The notes beneath the pieces were generated by a model. The model was not told the DNA's origin. It was given only the letters and a program-made list of their open reading frames with translations, and ran no database searches. Source: Chryseosolibacter indicum (GTDB taxonomy: Bacteria; Bacteroidota; Bacteroidia; Cytophagales; Cyclobacteriaceae). From it: 64,000 nt of DNA. The position numbers and the translations under genes were made by a program. Location: positions 48,909 to 112,908 of the forward strand of contig NZ_JAHESD010000010.1 of assembly GCF_018598585.1 (NCBI RefSeq). Reading direction: 5' to 3'. Positions 53,461-63,327 of the stretch are shown in pieces. The number at the start of each line of letters is the position of its first letter. Position 1 is the stretch's first letter.

Positions 53461-54606
53461 ATGGTGTCAGTTCAATCTCGCTTACCAGACGTAGGTACTT
53501 CCATATTCTCCGTAATGTCTAAAATGGCTCTTGAACACGGAGCCATAAATCTTTCTCAAGGTTTTCCTGATTTTAGCATCGACGAGAAAATAATACAACT
53601 TGTTAATAAATACATGTTGCAGGGAAACAACCAGTACGCCCCTATGCCTGGTTCACCTTCATTACGGGAGAGAATAGCTAGCGTGATCTTTAAAACATAT
53701 AAAGTTAAAGTTGACCTGGAAACAGATGTAACAGTAACAGCAGGTGCAACAGAAGGATTGTTTTCGGTTATTGCAGCATTTGTAGGCTCAGGAGACGAAG
53801 TTATTGTTTTTGATACTGCTTATGATTCATATGACCCCTCAATTCGATTAAATGGTGGTGTTCCTGTTCATATAGATCTTAACTACCCCGACTTTTCAAT
53901 TGATTGGGATCGGGTTCGGAATAAGATTACTAAGCGCACCCGTGCCATCATCATAAACACTCCTCATAACCCGACAGGAACAGTACTAAAGGAAGCGGAC
54001 CTTATTGAACTAGAAAAGATCGTATTAGAGCACAACATTCTCGTTATAAGTGATGAGGTGTACGAAAGACTCATCTACGATAACACGAAACACCAAAGTG
54101 TATTAACCAGACCAGCGCTGGCCGGGCATAGTCTCGCAGTCTTCTCTTTCGGAAAAACATTTCATGCTACAGGATGGAAATGTGGCTATGTAATAGCACC
54201 CGCATACTTATCAAAAGAAGTACGTCGGGCACACCAGTTCATTGTATTTAGTGTAAATACTCCCGTACAGATGGCTTTGGCAGAATACATGAACGAAGAA
54301 GGTCATTATCTCCATCTCGGGAAGTTTTATCAGGAAAAAAGGGACTTCTTTCTTCAGCAGATTAAGGGCTCGTCCTTTGAACCTCTTCCTTCTTACGGTT
54401 CTTACTTTCAATTGCTCTCCTATAAAAACATCTCACAAAAAGGGGATGTAGAGATGGCAGAAGAACTGACTAAAAAATTTAAAGTTGCCTCTATTCCGGT
54501 TTCAGTTTTTTATAAAAACGAAACCGATAATAAGCTTTTAAGGTTTTGTTTTGCAAAAAAGGAGTCTACCCTCGAAAAGGCTGCCACTATTTTAAGATCA
54601 ATCTGA
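53461..54606 (+). CDS. PLP aminotransferase, methionine/glutamine transaminase K type
   Basis: A 381-residue class I/II aminotransferase. INLSQGFPDF near the N-terminus, NTPHNPTGTVL, SDEVYERLIYD (PLP-contacting Asp) and SFGKTFHATGWKCGY (PLP Lys) are intact. The FPDF/GxxQYAPMPG pattern is that of YbdL-like methionine aminotransferases. These enzymes regenerate methionine from its keto acid and often use glutamine as donor. The gene for an omega-amidase that would remove the resulting ketoglutaramate is the next gene downstream (55118). Confidence 0.9.
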   Translation: MVSVQSRLPDVGTSIFSVMSKMALEHGAINLSQGFPDFSIDEKIIQLVNKYMLQGNNQYAPMPGSPSLRERIASVIFKTYKVKVDLETDVTVTAGATEGLFSVIAAFVGSGDEVIVFDTAYDSYDPSIRLNGGVPVHIDLNYPDFSIDWDRVRNKITKRTRAIIINTPHNPTGTVLKEADLIELEKIVLEHNILVISDEVYERLIYDNTKHQSVLTRPALAGHSLAVFSFGKTFHATGWKCGYVIAPAYLSKEVRRAHQFIVFSVNTPVQMALAEYMNEEGHYLHLGKFYQEKRDFFLQQIKGSSFEPLPSYGSYFQLLSYKNISQKGDVEMAEELTKKFKVASIPVSVFYKNETDNKLLRFCFAKKESTLEKAATILRSI

Positions 54607-54746
54607 TTTTTTGTAAATTAGAACTCCTTTACTTCCTCCGACTGTAGAAAGTGCTCAGTTTTTCTCACTAACATAGGCCTTTTAACAAAAGCAGCCATCC
54701 TCCCAATCGATTAGCAATATCGAGGTCTTAAGCTTCAAAATATACG

Positions 54747-54850
54747 ATGCCAGCGCTCTGCCGGCACTATGCGTGCGGTATGTCTGCGAGAAACGGGCTC
54801 CTTTTACGTACACATACTGTACGCATACCGCACGCACGGTGCTGGCAGCA
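54747..54850. repeat. GC-rich long inverted repeat with nested hairpin
   Basis: Left arm 54760-54782 and right arm 54824-54846 pair over 23 nt with 3 mismatches, two of which would be G-U in one RNA strand. Core: ATGCGTGCGGTATG / CATACCGCACGCAC. Between them lies a second perfect hairpin, CGTACA-CATAC-TGTACG (54807-54823), abutting the right arm. A second copy of the outer sequence (GATGCCAGC at 54747) could also pair with the right flank (GCTGGCAGC). It is much richer in GC than its surroundings. Confidence 0.8.
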
Positions 54851-54992
54851 TGAATTTACAAGCCATACATAAGCTTACCGCTACTTGCTAGAAAATCACC
54901 ACCGCAATTAGAATAATAGAATGACAGGTGTAGTTAATCCGATGTTGCGGTTAACGGCTAAGGGCCTATCAGGAAGAAACCTAAAACCTTGA

Positions 54993-55008
54993 GGCATAAG
55001 TTTATGCC
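54993..55008. repeat. Perfect 7-bp hairpin
   Basis: GGCATAA-GT-TTATGCC, 110 bp before the omega-amidase start. It is followed by GC-rich DNA and no T run, so it is not a terminator on either strand. Confidence 0.5.
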
Positions 55009-55117
55009 GCTCGCGGTCCGCTATTTTATTGATATAAAAAGGAATATAAAACCATTTTAATCGTGCTTTTTACTCCTCCATTCCGTTTCTTTGCGGGTTC
55101 AAACCACTACATAGGCC

Positions 55118-55948
55118 ATGCAGGACTTAAAAATTACGCTTATCCAATCCGATTTGCATTGGGAGGACATCGAAGCCAACCTGGCAATGTTTGAGGAAAA
55201 AATCTGGCGGATAGGAAACACCACGGATGTTATTGTATTGCCTGAGATGTTTACCACCGGTTTCACCATGTCAGCACACAAGCTGGCCGAGCACATGAAC
55301 ATGCGCACGTTTAAATGGATGAAGCAGATGGCCGATCAGACAGGCGCCCTCATCTTGGGTAGTTATATAGTCACCGTTCATGAAAGGTATTACAATCGGC
55401 TTTTATGGATGGAGCCAGGCGGCAATTTCAAGACGTATGATAAACGCCATCTGTTTAGAATGGCGAATGAACATAAAACATACTCTCCGGGAGAAAGCCT
55501 GCTCATCGGCACCTGGAAGGGTTGGAGAATTTGCCCGCTGGTATGTTACGATCTTCGCTTCCCTGTATGGAGCCGTAACAAGTGGGATTTCAACGCCCGG
55601 AAATTAAACTACGATCTCTGTATATATGTAGCCAACTGGCCCACTGCAAGAATAGACGCCTGGAATACCCTGCTTCGTGCTCGTGCCATAGAAAATTTAA
55701 GTTATGTAGTGGGTGTTAACCGAATTGGCATAGATGGCTCAGGCATAGAACATAATGGCAACTCCGCTATTATCAGCCCCAAAGGAGAAGCGATCTTCTC
55801 TACCGAGGGCGACGAAACCACTAAGACAATAGAGCTTAATGCAAATTCACTTGACGCCTTTAGAGACAGATTCCCTGCTTATATGGATGCTGACGAGTTT
55901 ACAATTGAATTCGAGCAGTATGAGGAAAATGATTACCAGGCAGGGTAA
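55118..55948 (+). CDS. Nitrilase-family omega-amidase (YafV-like)
   Basis: 276 residues. The catalytic triad is visible: Glu in VLPEMFTTGF, Lys in YDKRHLF and Cys in PLVCYDLRFP. YafV/NIT2-type proteins hydrolyse alpha-ketoglutaramate and alpha-ketosuccinamate to the dicarboxylate and ammonia. The upstream aminotransferase would make ketoglutaramate when it uses glutamine, so the two genes are a likely functional pair. They are not close enough to share a simple transcript, being 511 bp apart with a large inverted repeat. Confidence 0.9.
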   Translation: MQDLKITLIQSDLHWEDIEANLAMFEEKIWRIGNTTDVIVLPEMFTTGFTMSAHKLAEHMNMRTFKWMKQMADQTGALILGSYIVTVHERYYNRLLWMEPGGNFKTYDKRHLFRMANEHKTYSPGESLLIGTWKGWRICPLVCYDLRFPVWSRNKWDFNARKLNYDLCIYVANWPTARIDAWNTLLRARAIENLSYVVGVNRIGIDGSGIEHNGNSAIISPKGEAIFSTEGDETTKTIELNANSLDAFRDRFPAYMDADEFTIEFEQYEENDYQAG

Positions 55949-55983
55949 TTAACTTTCGTTTTAATAATTCACCTAAACCTTTT

Positions 55984-57510
55984 ATGGCAACTCGTAAAAT
56001 TTCACGTGCCCTTATTTCTGTTTTTTACAAAGACAACCTCGAACCTATTATTCACAAACTTGCTAAATCCGGCGTTGAATTCGTTTCAACAGGGGGCACG
56101 CAGGAGTTCATAGAAAAGCTAGGATATACTGTTACTCCTGTTGAGAAGCTTACAGGTTTCCCATCCATTTTCGGAGGCAGGGTAAAAACTTTACACCCTG
56201 CAATTTTCGGCGGCATCCTCTATAGAAGGGATGATAATGGCGACCTGCAACAGGCAAGTGAATACAAAATAGCGCCAATTGACCTGGTAATAGTTGACTT
56301 ATATCCCTTTGAAGAAACAGTAGCTAAAGGCGGATCAGAGGAAGATATCATTGAAAAGATTGACATAGGCGGAATCTCCCTCATTCGTGGGGCAGCAAAA
56401 AACTTCAACGATGTACTGATCGTTGCCTCGCGCAATCAATACGGACAACTACTCGACTTGATAGAATCAAAGGATTGTTCCTCTGAACTTCAAGACAGAA
56501 AGAAGTTTGCTGCAATGGCGTTTGATGTAACTTCTCATTACGATACAGCAATTTTTAATTACTTCAACCAGGAGTTCCAGTTACCCGTCTTTAAGAAGAG
56601 TGTTCAATCAGGTCGAACGCTCCGCTATGGAGAGAACCCGCACCAAAAAGGAACCTTCTTTGGTGACCTTGAAAAAGTATTTGATCAGCTAAATGGTAAA
56701 GAGCTATCCTATAATAACCTGGTAGACGTTGATGCCGCAGTAGCGCTACTGAAAGAGTTCGATGGACATACTGCTTTCGTTATTATCAAACATACCAATG
56801 CATGCGGCGTAGCTACAGCAACAAGTGTTAAAGAAGCTTATCTCAAAGCCTTTGCAGCAGATACTGTCTCTGCTTTTGGTGGCATACTTGCAACCAACAA
56901 GACTATTGATCTTCCTGCAGCGGAAGAAATTAACAAGCTATTCTTCGAGATACTTATTGCACCTTCTTACGACCCTGCTGCCCTTGAGCTTCTCAAGTCA
57001 AAAAAGAACAGGATGATACTTGTTCAAAAGCAACAGGTAAACGAGGTAAAACAATTCAAGAGTCTGTTAAACGGAGTCCTTGAACAAGACCTGGATTTGA
57101 AGACTGACGCTCGTGAAGATTTAAGAGTTGTAACAAAGAAAGCTCCAGATCAATCACAGGTAGATGCTCTCTTGTTCGCAAGCAAAATATGCAAGCATAC
57201 AAAGTCCAATACCATTGTGTTGGCAGTAAACGGACAACTATTGGCCAGTGGTGTTGGTCAAACATCAAGAGTAGACGCACTTAAGCAAGCTATCGAAAAA
57301 GCGGGGACGTTTGGTTTTAGCTTAAAAGGTGCAGTTATGGCTTCTGACGCCTTCTTTCCTTTTCCTGATTGTGTTGAAATTGCTCACCAACACGGAATAG
57401 AAGCAGTCATTCAACCAGGTGGCTCTGTAAAAGATGGTGATTCAGTCTCCTTCTGCGATCAACACAATATGGCCATGGTTTTCACAGGGATACGTCACTT
57501 CAAACACTAA
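55984..57510 (+). CDS. purH: Bifunctional AICAR formyltransferase / IMP cyclohydrolase
   Basis: 508 residues. It does the last two steps of IMP synthesis. The N-terminal cyclohydrolase domain (about 1-195) has VEFVSTGGTQEFIEKLG and KTLHPAIFGGIL. The transformylase domain has LRYGENPHQ, the KHTNACGVA block (catalytic Lys-His) and SDAFFPFPD. Full length. It follows the omega-amidase by 35 bp, possibly in one transcript, and precedes the mre genes by 217 bp. Confidence 0.98.
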   Translation: MATRKISRALISVFYKDNLEPIIHKLAKSGVEFVSTGGTQEFIEKLGYTVTPVEKLTGFPSIFGGRVKTLHPAIFGGILYRRDDNGDLQQASEYKIAPIDLVIVDLYPFEETVAKGGSEEDIIEKIDIGGISLIRGAAKNFNDVLIVASRNQYGQLLDLIESKDCSSELQDRKKFAAMAFDVTSHYDTAIFNYFNQEFQLPVFKKSVQSGRTLRYGENPHQKGTFFGDLEKVFDQLNGKELSYNNLVDVDAAVALLKEFDGHTAFVIIKHTNACGVATATSVKEAYLKAFAADTVSAFGGILATNKTIDLPAAEEINKLFFEILIAPSYDPAALELLKSKKNRMILVQKQQVNEVKQFKSLLNGVLEQDLDLKTDAREDLRVVTKKAPDQSQVDALLFASKICKHTKSNTIVLAVNGQLLASGVGQTSRVDALKQAIEKAGTFGFSLKGAVMASDAFFPFPDCVEIAHQHGIEAVIQPGGSVKDGDSVSFCDQHNMAMVFTGIRHFKH

Positions 57511-57523
57511 AAAACACATGACA

Positions 57524-57556
57524 ACCAAAAGTTAACTCAGGGTTAACTTTTGGTCT
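57524..57556 (+). terminator. Hairpin terminator after purH
   Basis: A 13-bp perfect stem (ACCAAAAGTTAAC on the left) with a 5-nt loop, 14 bp past the stop. The T tract is within the stem, so efficiency is uncertain. Confidence 0.55.
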
Positions 57557-57727
57557 TAAGCCCTCGCAATCCTGCCGCCTTCAACCCTGTATAGCAGGTA
57601 GATACAGTGGGTTTAAATAGGGTGTAATCTTGTAAGTTTTTAGCTTAATTAGAGTGCCGAATGATAGCAATATTTATGTAATTTCGTGCCATTCAAAATT
57701 TAAACTCACTTTTAGCCTCCGCATTCA

Positions 57728-58753
57728 ATGGGATTTTTTGACTTCTTCACAAGCGATATTGCTATGGACCTCGGCACAGCAAACACGCTTATCATTTACC
57801 GGGATAAAATTGTCGTAGACGAGCCTTCCATCATCGCTCTCGATAAGGTAAACAACAAAGTACTGGCTATTGGCCGTGAAGCCATGCAGATGCATGAGAA
57901 AACTCACGAGCATATTAAAACTATTCGCCCGCTTAAGGAAGGTGTTATTGCAGACTTCCAGGCTGCTGAGATGATGATCCGCGGTCTTATCAAATTGATA
58001 GACTCTGGCAAACGCATGTTCCCACCATCATACAGAATGGTAATTTGTATTCCTTCAGGAATTACAGAGGTAGAAAAAAGAGCGGTGCGCGATTCAGCTG
58101 AGCATGCAGGAGCTAAAGAAGTTTACATGGTCTATGAACCTATTGCTGCCGCAATAGGAACTGGTATAGACATTGAGATGCCGGTAGGTAATATGATCGT
58201 TGACATTGGAGGAGGTACTACAGATATAGCGGTAATAGCATTATCAGGTATTGTTTGCGATCAATCCATTCGCGTGGCTGGTGATACTTTTAACAGAGAT
58301 ATCCTGGATTACATGAGACGTCAGCACAACTTGCTGATTGGAGAGCGTTCTGCCGAGAAAGTGAAAATTGAAGTTGGTTCCGCCCTTACGGAGTTAGATG
58401 ACGGACCAGAAGATTATGAAATCCGCGGAAGAGACCTGATGACAGGTATTCCTAAAACAATAAAAATCTCTTATTCAGAAGTAGCGTTTGCTTTAGACAA
58501 GTCGGTTTCTAAACTCGAAGAAGCAGTACTAAAGGCACTCGAAACCTCTCCGCCAGAATTATCGGCTGATATTTATGAGCGTGGTATTTACTTAACTGGC
58601 GGTGGCGCATTGCTACGCGGTCTTGATAAACGTCTTGCTCTTAAAACAAAGCTTCCTATTCACGTAGCTGAAGATCCACTAAGAGCGGTTGTTCGCGGTA
58701 CTGGCTCTGTACTCAAAAACATTGATAAATATCGCGCTGTTTTGATGACTTAA
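57728..58753 (+). CDS. mreB: Rod shape-determining protein MreB
   Basis: A 341-residue bacterial actin. It forms membrane-bound filaments that guide the elongation machinery. The phosphate-1 loop is MDLGTANTLI, phosphate-2 DIGGGTTDIAV, and the adenosine motif LTGGGALLRGL. The N-terminal GFFDFFTSDI is the usual membrane-binding region. It is the first gene of an elongasome operon: mreC starts 7 bp later and mrdA and rodA follow. No clear promoter of TAnnTTTG type; a TAATTTCG lies about 50 bp upstream. Confidence 0.98.
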   Translation: MGFFDFFTSDIAMDLGTANTLIIYRDKIVVDEPSIIALDKVNNKVLAIGREAMQMHEKTHEHIKTIRPLKEGVIADFQAAEMMIRGLIKLIDSGKRMFPPSYRMVICIPSGITEVEKRAVRDSAEHAGAKEVYMVYEPIAAAIGTGIDIEMPVGNMIVDIGGGTTDIAVIALSGIVCDQSIRVAGDTFNRDILDYMRRQHNLLIGERSAEKVKIEVGSALTELDDGPEDYEIRGRDLMTGIPKTIKISYSEVAFALDKSVSKLEEAVLKALETSPPELSADIYERGIYLTGGGALLRGLDKRLALKTKLPIHVAEDPLRAVVRGTGSVLKNIDKYRAVLMT

Positions 58754-58760
58754 TTTTTTC

Positions 58761-59606
58761 ATGGAGCGGCTCTTTATATTTTTTTACAACTACCGGGCCT
58801 TTTTTACTTTTTTAATCTTGGAGGTTGCTTGCGGCTGGATGATTATCAGTAATAATCAATACCAGGGCGCAAGTTTCTTCAACTCTTCAAACAGTATTAT
58901 AGCCGGCCTCAATACTTTTTCGCAAGGTGTACGAGAGTATTTCTTACTCAGAAATATTAACAGTACCCTGGCTGAAGAAAATGCTTACCTGAGAAGCAAA
59001 CTGGAACAGCGTAACCAGGCTATGTATACAAAAAAGGATACAGCAAGTCAGGTGCTCCTGGATTCCGCAGTTATCACCCAGTACGACTTTATAAGTGCCA
59101 AAGTAGTAGCAAATACGGTTCATCGGTTTACAAACTACCTTACAATCAACAAAGGATCTGTTGATAGCATTAGATCAGGTATGGCTGTAATCAGTCCGCT
59201 TGGCGCAGTAGGAAAAGTTAAATCAGTATCAAAACACTTTAGTGTAGTTACTTCTATACTTCACATCGATGTACAGGTTTCTGTTCTACTTAAAAAGACA
59301 GGCGATTTTGGTACAGCCCAGTGGGATGGTAAAGATGCCAGTTACATTAAACTAAAATATATTCCAACCCACGTTTCTGCAGCGAAAGGCGATACCATTG
59401 TAACGTCAGGTTACAACGCTGTATATCCTGAAGGTGTAATGATTGGAGTAATAGAGGAAATAGAAAGAAACGAAACGCTCTTCTATGACATCACCGTAAG
59501 GCTTTCACAGGATTTCAGAAAGCTTTCTTATGTAGAAGTAGTAAAAAGTAACCTAAAAGACGAACTCGATTCGTTACAATCACCTTTTGTGGAAGCGGAG
59601 AAATGA
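58761..59606 (+). CDS. mreC: Rod shape-determining protein MreC
   Basis: 281 residues. One N-terminal membrane helix (about 12-30), a coiled-coil segment (about 60-90: LAEENAYLRSKLEQRNQAMY), then a beta-barrel MreC domain (about 110-265: SAKVVANTVHRFTNYLTINKGS, SPLGAVGKV). It connects MreB and the PBP2/RodA enzymes in the periplasm. It ends in an ATGA overlap with mreD. Confidence 0.95.
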   Translation: MERLFIFFYNYRAFFTFLILEVACGWMIISNNQYQGASFFNSSNSIIAGLNTFSQGVREYFLLRNINSTLAEENAYLRSKLEQRNQAMYTKKDTASQVLLDSAVITQYDFISAKVVANTVHRFTNYLTINKGSVDSIRSGMAVISPLGAVGKVKSVSKHFSVVTSILHIDVQVSVLLKKTGDFGTAQWDGKDASYIKLKYIPTHVSAAKGDTIVTSGYNAVYPEGVMIGVIEEIERNETLFYDITVRLSQDFRKLSYVEVVKSNLKDELDSLQSPFVEAEK

Positions 59607-60118
59607 GTAGATTAAATATATTACAGGTTATATCATTTTTTGTCTACCTGATGTATCAGGTACTAATCCTGAAGAATATTGTATTGTTTGATACAGCGTT
59701 CTGCTTTCTCTACGTGGCTTACCTCTTCTTCTTACCTGTAGATGCCAATAATCTCCTGCTTATGCTTATAGGCTTTGCAATGGGCTTTTGCATCGATATG
59801 TTTTATGATAGCCTCGGCCTCCATGCTTTTGCCTGTGTTTTTGTAATGTATGTTAGAAACTATTATTTATCTGCTATAACCCCGCAGGGTGGATATGACA
59901 GCAGTGCCACACCTTCCATTGCTACCAATGGAATACAATGGTTTCTTATTTATACTTTCCCTTTGGTTTTTCTTCACCACGCAGCACTTTTTTATATTGA
60001 AGCTGGTGGTTTTGATATGTTTTGGTTTACACTTTGGAAAATCATTACCAGTACGCTTTTCACTACCACGGTAACAGTGATCGTACAGTACTTATTTCCT
60101 AGTGGAAGATATCGCTAG
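59603..60118 (+). CDS. mreD: Rod shape-determining protein MreD
   Basis: 171 residues, five or six membrane helices, no soluble domain. The GFAMGFCIDMFYDSLGLHAFACVFVMYVRNYYL segment is typical of MreD. The ATGA overlap with mreC makes translational coupling likely. The family is poorly conserved; position in the operon supports the call. Confidence 0.88.
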   Translation: MSRLNILQVISFFVYLMYQVLILKNIVLFDTAFCFLYVAYLFFLPVDANNLLLMLIGFAMGFCIDMFYDSLGLHAFACVFVMYVRNYYLSAITPQGGYDSSATPSIATNGIQWFLIYTFPLVFLHHAALFYIEAGGFDMFWFTLWKIITSTLFTTTVTVIVQYLFPSGRYR

Positions 60119-60190
60119 AAATCGCTAAATTATTTTTTTCAAGGTTCGTTTTACCAACGACCTATTCCTGGACTTTTTTGTTATGCAGTT

Positions 60191-62005
60191 ATGAACGAAG
60201 GAAGAAAAGAAGCCATTCAGATTGGTTTTGTCATTGTAGCCCTCATATTCCTGGTGAAGCTTTTTTCCATCCAGGTGCTCGATAAACGTTATTTAGAGCT
60301 TGCAACAAGTAATGCCATTATCCCTGTGAGAGACTATGCCATTCGTGGTCTGATTAAAGACAGAAATGGAAAAATTCTCGTTTATAATACACCTGAGTTT
60401 GACCTGCTCATCATTAAAAAAGAGGTTAAAAACCTCGACTCTGCTAAGTTCTGCCAGGTATTTTCAAAAACACCGGAAGAACTAAGAAAACTATTTAAAG
60501 ACCTCAGGGCAAGAAGAGAGTACTCTCCCGTTAAGCCTACCATCTTCCTCAGTCAGTTGTCTACATTGGATTTCGCAAAAATTCAGGATCATATTGATGA
60601 ATTCCCTGGCTTCATCATTCAGCCCAGAAATACCCGTGCTTACACCACTAAAGCAATGGCAAATGCGCTTGGCTATGTAAGTGAAATCTCTAAAAGTAAA
60701 CTTGAGAAAGACGAAGAACACTTCTACCGTCAAGGCGATTATATTGGCCAGACTGGCATTGAAGCGTACTATGAAAAGTATCTGCGCGGCAGAAACGGTG
60801 TGCGCTACAAACTTCGCGACGTTGACGGTAATGATAAAGGTTCCTTTGACAAAGGTGCGCAGGATACGCTTTCTATTCCAGGACAAGACCTTACTACTAC
60901 CATAGATAAAGACCTCCAGGAATACGGCGAGTTTCTCTTTAAAGGAAAGTCAGGAAGTATTATTGCCATTGAGCCAGAATCAGGAGAGATCCTTGCCATG
61001 GTATCAGGCCCTTCGTATGATCCAATATTGTTAACAGGTCGTAACTACAGTGCTAACTACAAGCTTATCAGTACTGACACAAACAAGCCGTTATTCAACC
61101 GCCCATTAATGGCCCAATATCGCCCTGGTTCTATTTTTAAAATAGCACAGGCAATGGTTGCATTGCAAGAGGGAGTTATCACTCCTGATACCAGGGTAAG
61201 ATGCGATCGCTCGATTATTGGTTGCCACGGGCCACATAGCAATGAAGATCTTCGTGGCGCCATCACAAACTCATGTAATCCATACTTCCATAATGTACTC
61301 AGAAGAATGCTGAATAAAGGCAAATCTGATAATCCTTTTGACGATACACGCATAGGGCTAGAAGAATGGCATAAGCACATGACCAGCTTTGGCTTTGGCC
61401 AGCCGCTCGGTATCGACCTTCCAAATGAAAAGAAGGGCCTTGTTCCTAGTCCGGCGTTTTATGACAGAGCTTACAGAGGAAGACCTTGGAAATTCTCAAA
61501 CATTTATTCCATAGCCATCGGCGAAGGAGAGAACCTTGTTGTTCCCCTGCAAATGGCCAACTTTGCTGCAACTGTTGCAAACAGAGGGTATTACATTACG
61601 CCTCACCTTGTTAAATCGATAGGCGACTCAAACAAGCCATTACCCCAATTCCAGGAAAAGCACTACACTACAATTGACTCTGCTAATTTCCGCATAGCAG
61701 TTGATGCGATGGAACGTGTGGTAGAAGCCGGAACAGGACAGTTCAGAGCAAAACTAAAAGATGTAATAGTGTGTGGTAAAACAGGAACAGTACAGAACGA
61801 ACCTAGACCAGACCACTCAGTATTTATTGCATTTGCTCCTAAGGTAAATCCCAAAATTGCAGTGTCAGTTTATGTTGAATACTCTGGTCAGGGTGCTCGT
61901 GCGGCAGCTGCGATGGCCAGTTTAATGATAGAAAAATATTTATATGGTGGCACTAAAAGGCCACAGGTTGAAGAGTATGTATTACGTGGTAAATTTCTTG
62001 ACTAA
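60191..62005 (+). CDS. mrdA: Penicillin-binding protein 2 (elongasome transpeptidase)
   Basis: 604 residues. It has an N-terminal membrane helix (about 8-26), a pedestal (about 50-230) and a transpeptidase domain with SxxK as S314-I-F-K317, SxN as S361-C-N363 and KTG at 530-532. It cross-links peptidoglycan in side-wall growth with RodA. The catalytic set is intact, so it should be active. It overlaps rodA by one base (TAATG). Confidence 0.97.
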   Translation: MNEGRKEAIQIGFVIVALIFLVKLFSIQVLDKRYLELATSNAIIPVRDYAIRGLIKDRNGKILVYNTPEFDLLIIKKEVKNLDSAKFCQVFSKTPEELRKLFKDLRARREYSPVKPTIFLSQLSTLDFAKIQDHIDEFPGFIIQPRNTRAYTTKAMANALGYVSEISKSKLEKDEEHFYRQGDYIGQTGIEAYYEKYLRGRNGVRYKLRDVDGNDKGSFDKGAQDTLSIPGQDLTTTIDKDLQEYGEFLFKGKSGSIIAIEPESGEILAMVSGPSYDPILLTGRNYSANYKLISTDTNKPLFNRPLMAQYRPGSIFKIAQAMVALQEGVITPDTRVRCDRSIIGCHGPHSNEDLRGAITNSCNPYFHNVLRRMLNKGKSDNPFDDTRIGLEEWHKHMTSFGFGQPLGIDLPNEKKGLVPSPAFYDRAYRGRPWKFSNIYSIAIGEGENLVVPLQMANFAATVANRGYYITPHLVKSIGDSNKPLPQFQEKHYTTIDSANFRIAVDAMERVVEAGTGQFRAKLKDVIVCGKTGTVQNEPRPDHSVFIAFAPKVNPKIAVSVYVEYSGQGARAAAAMASLMIEKYLYGGTKRPQVEEYVLRGKFLD

Positions 62006-63288
62006 TGACATCATCGTTTAAGAAGGAAGATAGTATTAAAACACAACGGCTGGATTGGGTCACCATCGGCATATACATAACACTTGTGTTTTTAGGGTGG
62101 TTGAATATCTATGCTGTTACTTACGAAGAGAACCAGACAATCTTCGACACCAATTTAAACTCCTTTAGGCAGCTAATGTTCATCATAGGAGCCCTGGTAA
62201 TAGTAAGTGCGATCCTTATTATTGATCGACAGTTCTATGAAACGTTTGCTTACTTTATTTACGGCTTTGTACTATTTATACTTCTGCTTGTTCCTTTTAT
62301 TGGAAAAGAAGTGGGTGGTAACAGATCCTGGTTTGGTGTAGGATCATTCGGGCTGCAGCCTTCTGAATTTGCCAAATTTGCGACAGCACTTGCAGTTGCC
62401 AAATTTGTAGGCACAATAGGTTTCCGGATGGATAATTTAAAAAACCAGTTAACACTGTTCGGCCTGATAGGTGCGCCTATTCTACTTATCCTTCTTCAGA
62501 AAGACTACGGAACTGCAATGGTATTCCTGGTTTTCACCATTGTGTATTATAGAGAAGGTATGTCTCCTTTCCTTATCTTGATGGGGATTGGCGCCGCCGC
62601 AATCTTTATTCTAACCCTGCTTGTAGCCAATAATTATATTCTTTTTGGATGTATCGGTGTACTCTGGCTAATTGCCATCTACATGAATCGGAGAAAGAAA
62701 ATGAAACGCCTTATTTTTATAACGGCTGGAGCGTTCTCACTTGCGTTAATTATAACCAGTGTTGATTTCATTTTCCAGCATCTTGAAGATCACCACCAGA
62801 AAAGGATTATGTCAATGTTAAATCCTGACGCAGATCCCCTAGGTTACGGTTGGAATGTTACGCAATCAAAAATCGCTATCGGCAGTGGTCGCTTTTTCGG
62901 GAAAGGATTTCTGGAAGGCACACAAACTAAGTTCGACTTCGTTCCGGAACAAAGTACTGACTTTATCTTTTGTACAATAGGTGAAGAACACGGATGGATC
63001 GGAAGCTTGTTCACGATAGGACTGTTCATGGGACTTATCTTTCGTGTTATCTTCCTGGCCGAACGCCAGAAGCACCGCTTTGCAAGAGCCTATGGATATG
63101 CCGTTGCCTGTATTTTCTTCTTTCACTTTGCTGTAAACATCGGGATGACTATTGGTCTTTTCCCTGTTATCGGTATTCCGCTCCCATTCTTTAGCTACGG
63201 AGGTTCGTCACTATGGGCGTTTACCGTGCTCTTGTTTATTCTTGTTAAATTGGATGCACACAGAATGCAGGTGCTTCAAAGACTTTAA
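62005..63288 (+). CDS. rodA: Rod shape-determining protein RodA (SEDS glycosyltransferase)
   Basis: A 427-residue multispanning SEDS protein that polymerises lipid II. LQPSEFAKFATAL, LLQKDYGTAMVF, the GYGWNVTQSKIAIGSGRFFGKGFLEGTQTKFDFVPEQSTDFIF loop (catalytic Asp region) and GIPLPFFSYGGSSLW are the family signatures. It is the last gene of the mre-mrdA-rodA unit. The loop between the middle helices (about 225-270) contains a short basic stretch. Confidence 0.97.
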   Translation: MTSSFKKEDSIKTQRLDWVTIGIYITLVFLGWLNIYAVTYEENQTIFDTNLNSFRQLMFIIGALVIVSAILIIDRQFYETFAYFIYGFVLFILLLVPFIGKEVGGNRSWFGVGSFGLQPSEFAKFATALAVAKFVGTIGFRMDNLKNQLTLFGLIGAPILLILLQKDYGTAMVFLVFTIVYYREGMSPFLILMGIGAAAIFILTLLVANNYILFGCIGVLWLIAIYMNRRKKMKRLIFITAGAFSLALIITSVDFIFQHLEDHHQKRIMSMLNPDADPLGYGWNVTQSKIAIGSGRFFGKGFLEGTQTKFDFVPEQSTDFIFCTIGEEHGWIGSLFTIGLFMGLIFRVIFLAERQKHRFARAYGYAVACIFFFHFAVNIGMTIGLFPVIGIPLPFFSYGGSSLWAFTVLLFILVKLDAHRMQVLQRL

Positions 63289-63327
63289 TTTCATTTACTG
63301 CCTGATGCTTGGCGCGGAAAACCGATC

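Larger units (their letters stand above)
54607..55117. other. 511-bp intergenic region with inverted repeats
   Basis: No gene is seen. The region carries the GC-rich long inverted repeat at about 54747-54850 and a perfect hairpin at 54993-55008, separated by AT-rich DNA. It separates the aminotransferase gene from the omega-amidase gene; both are on the plus strand. Confidence 0.7.
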
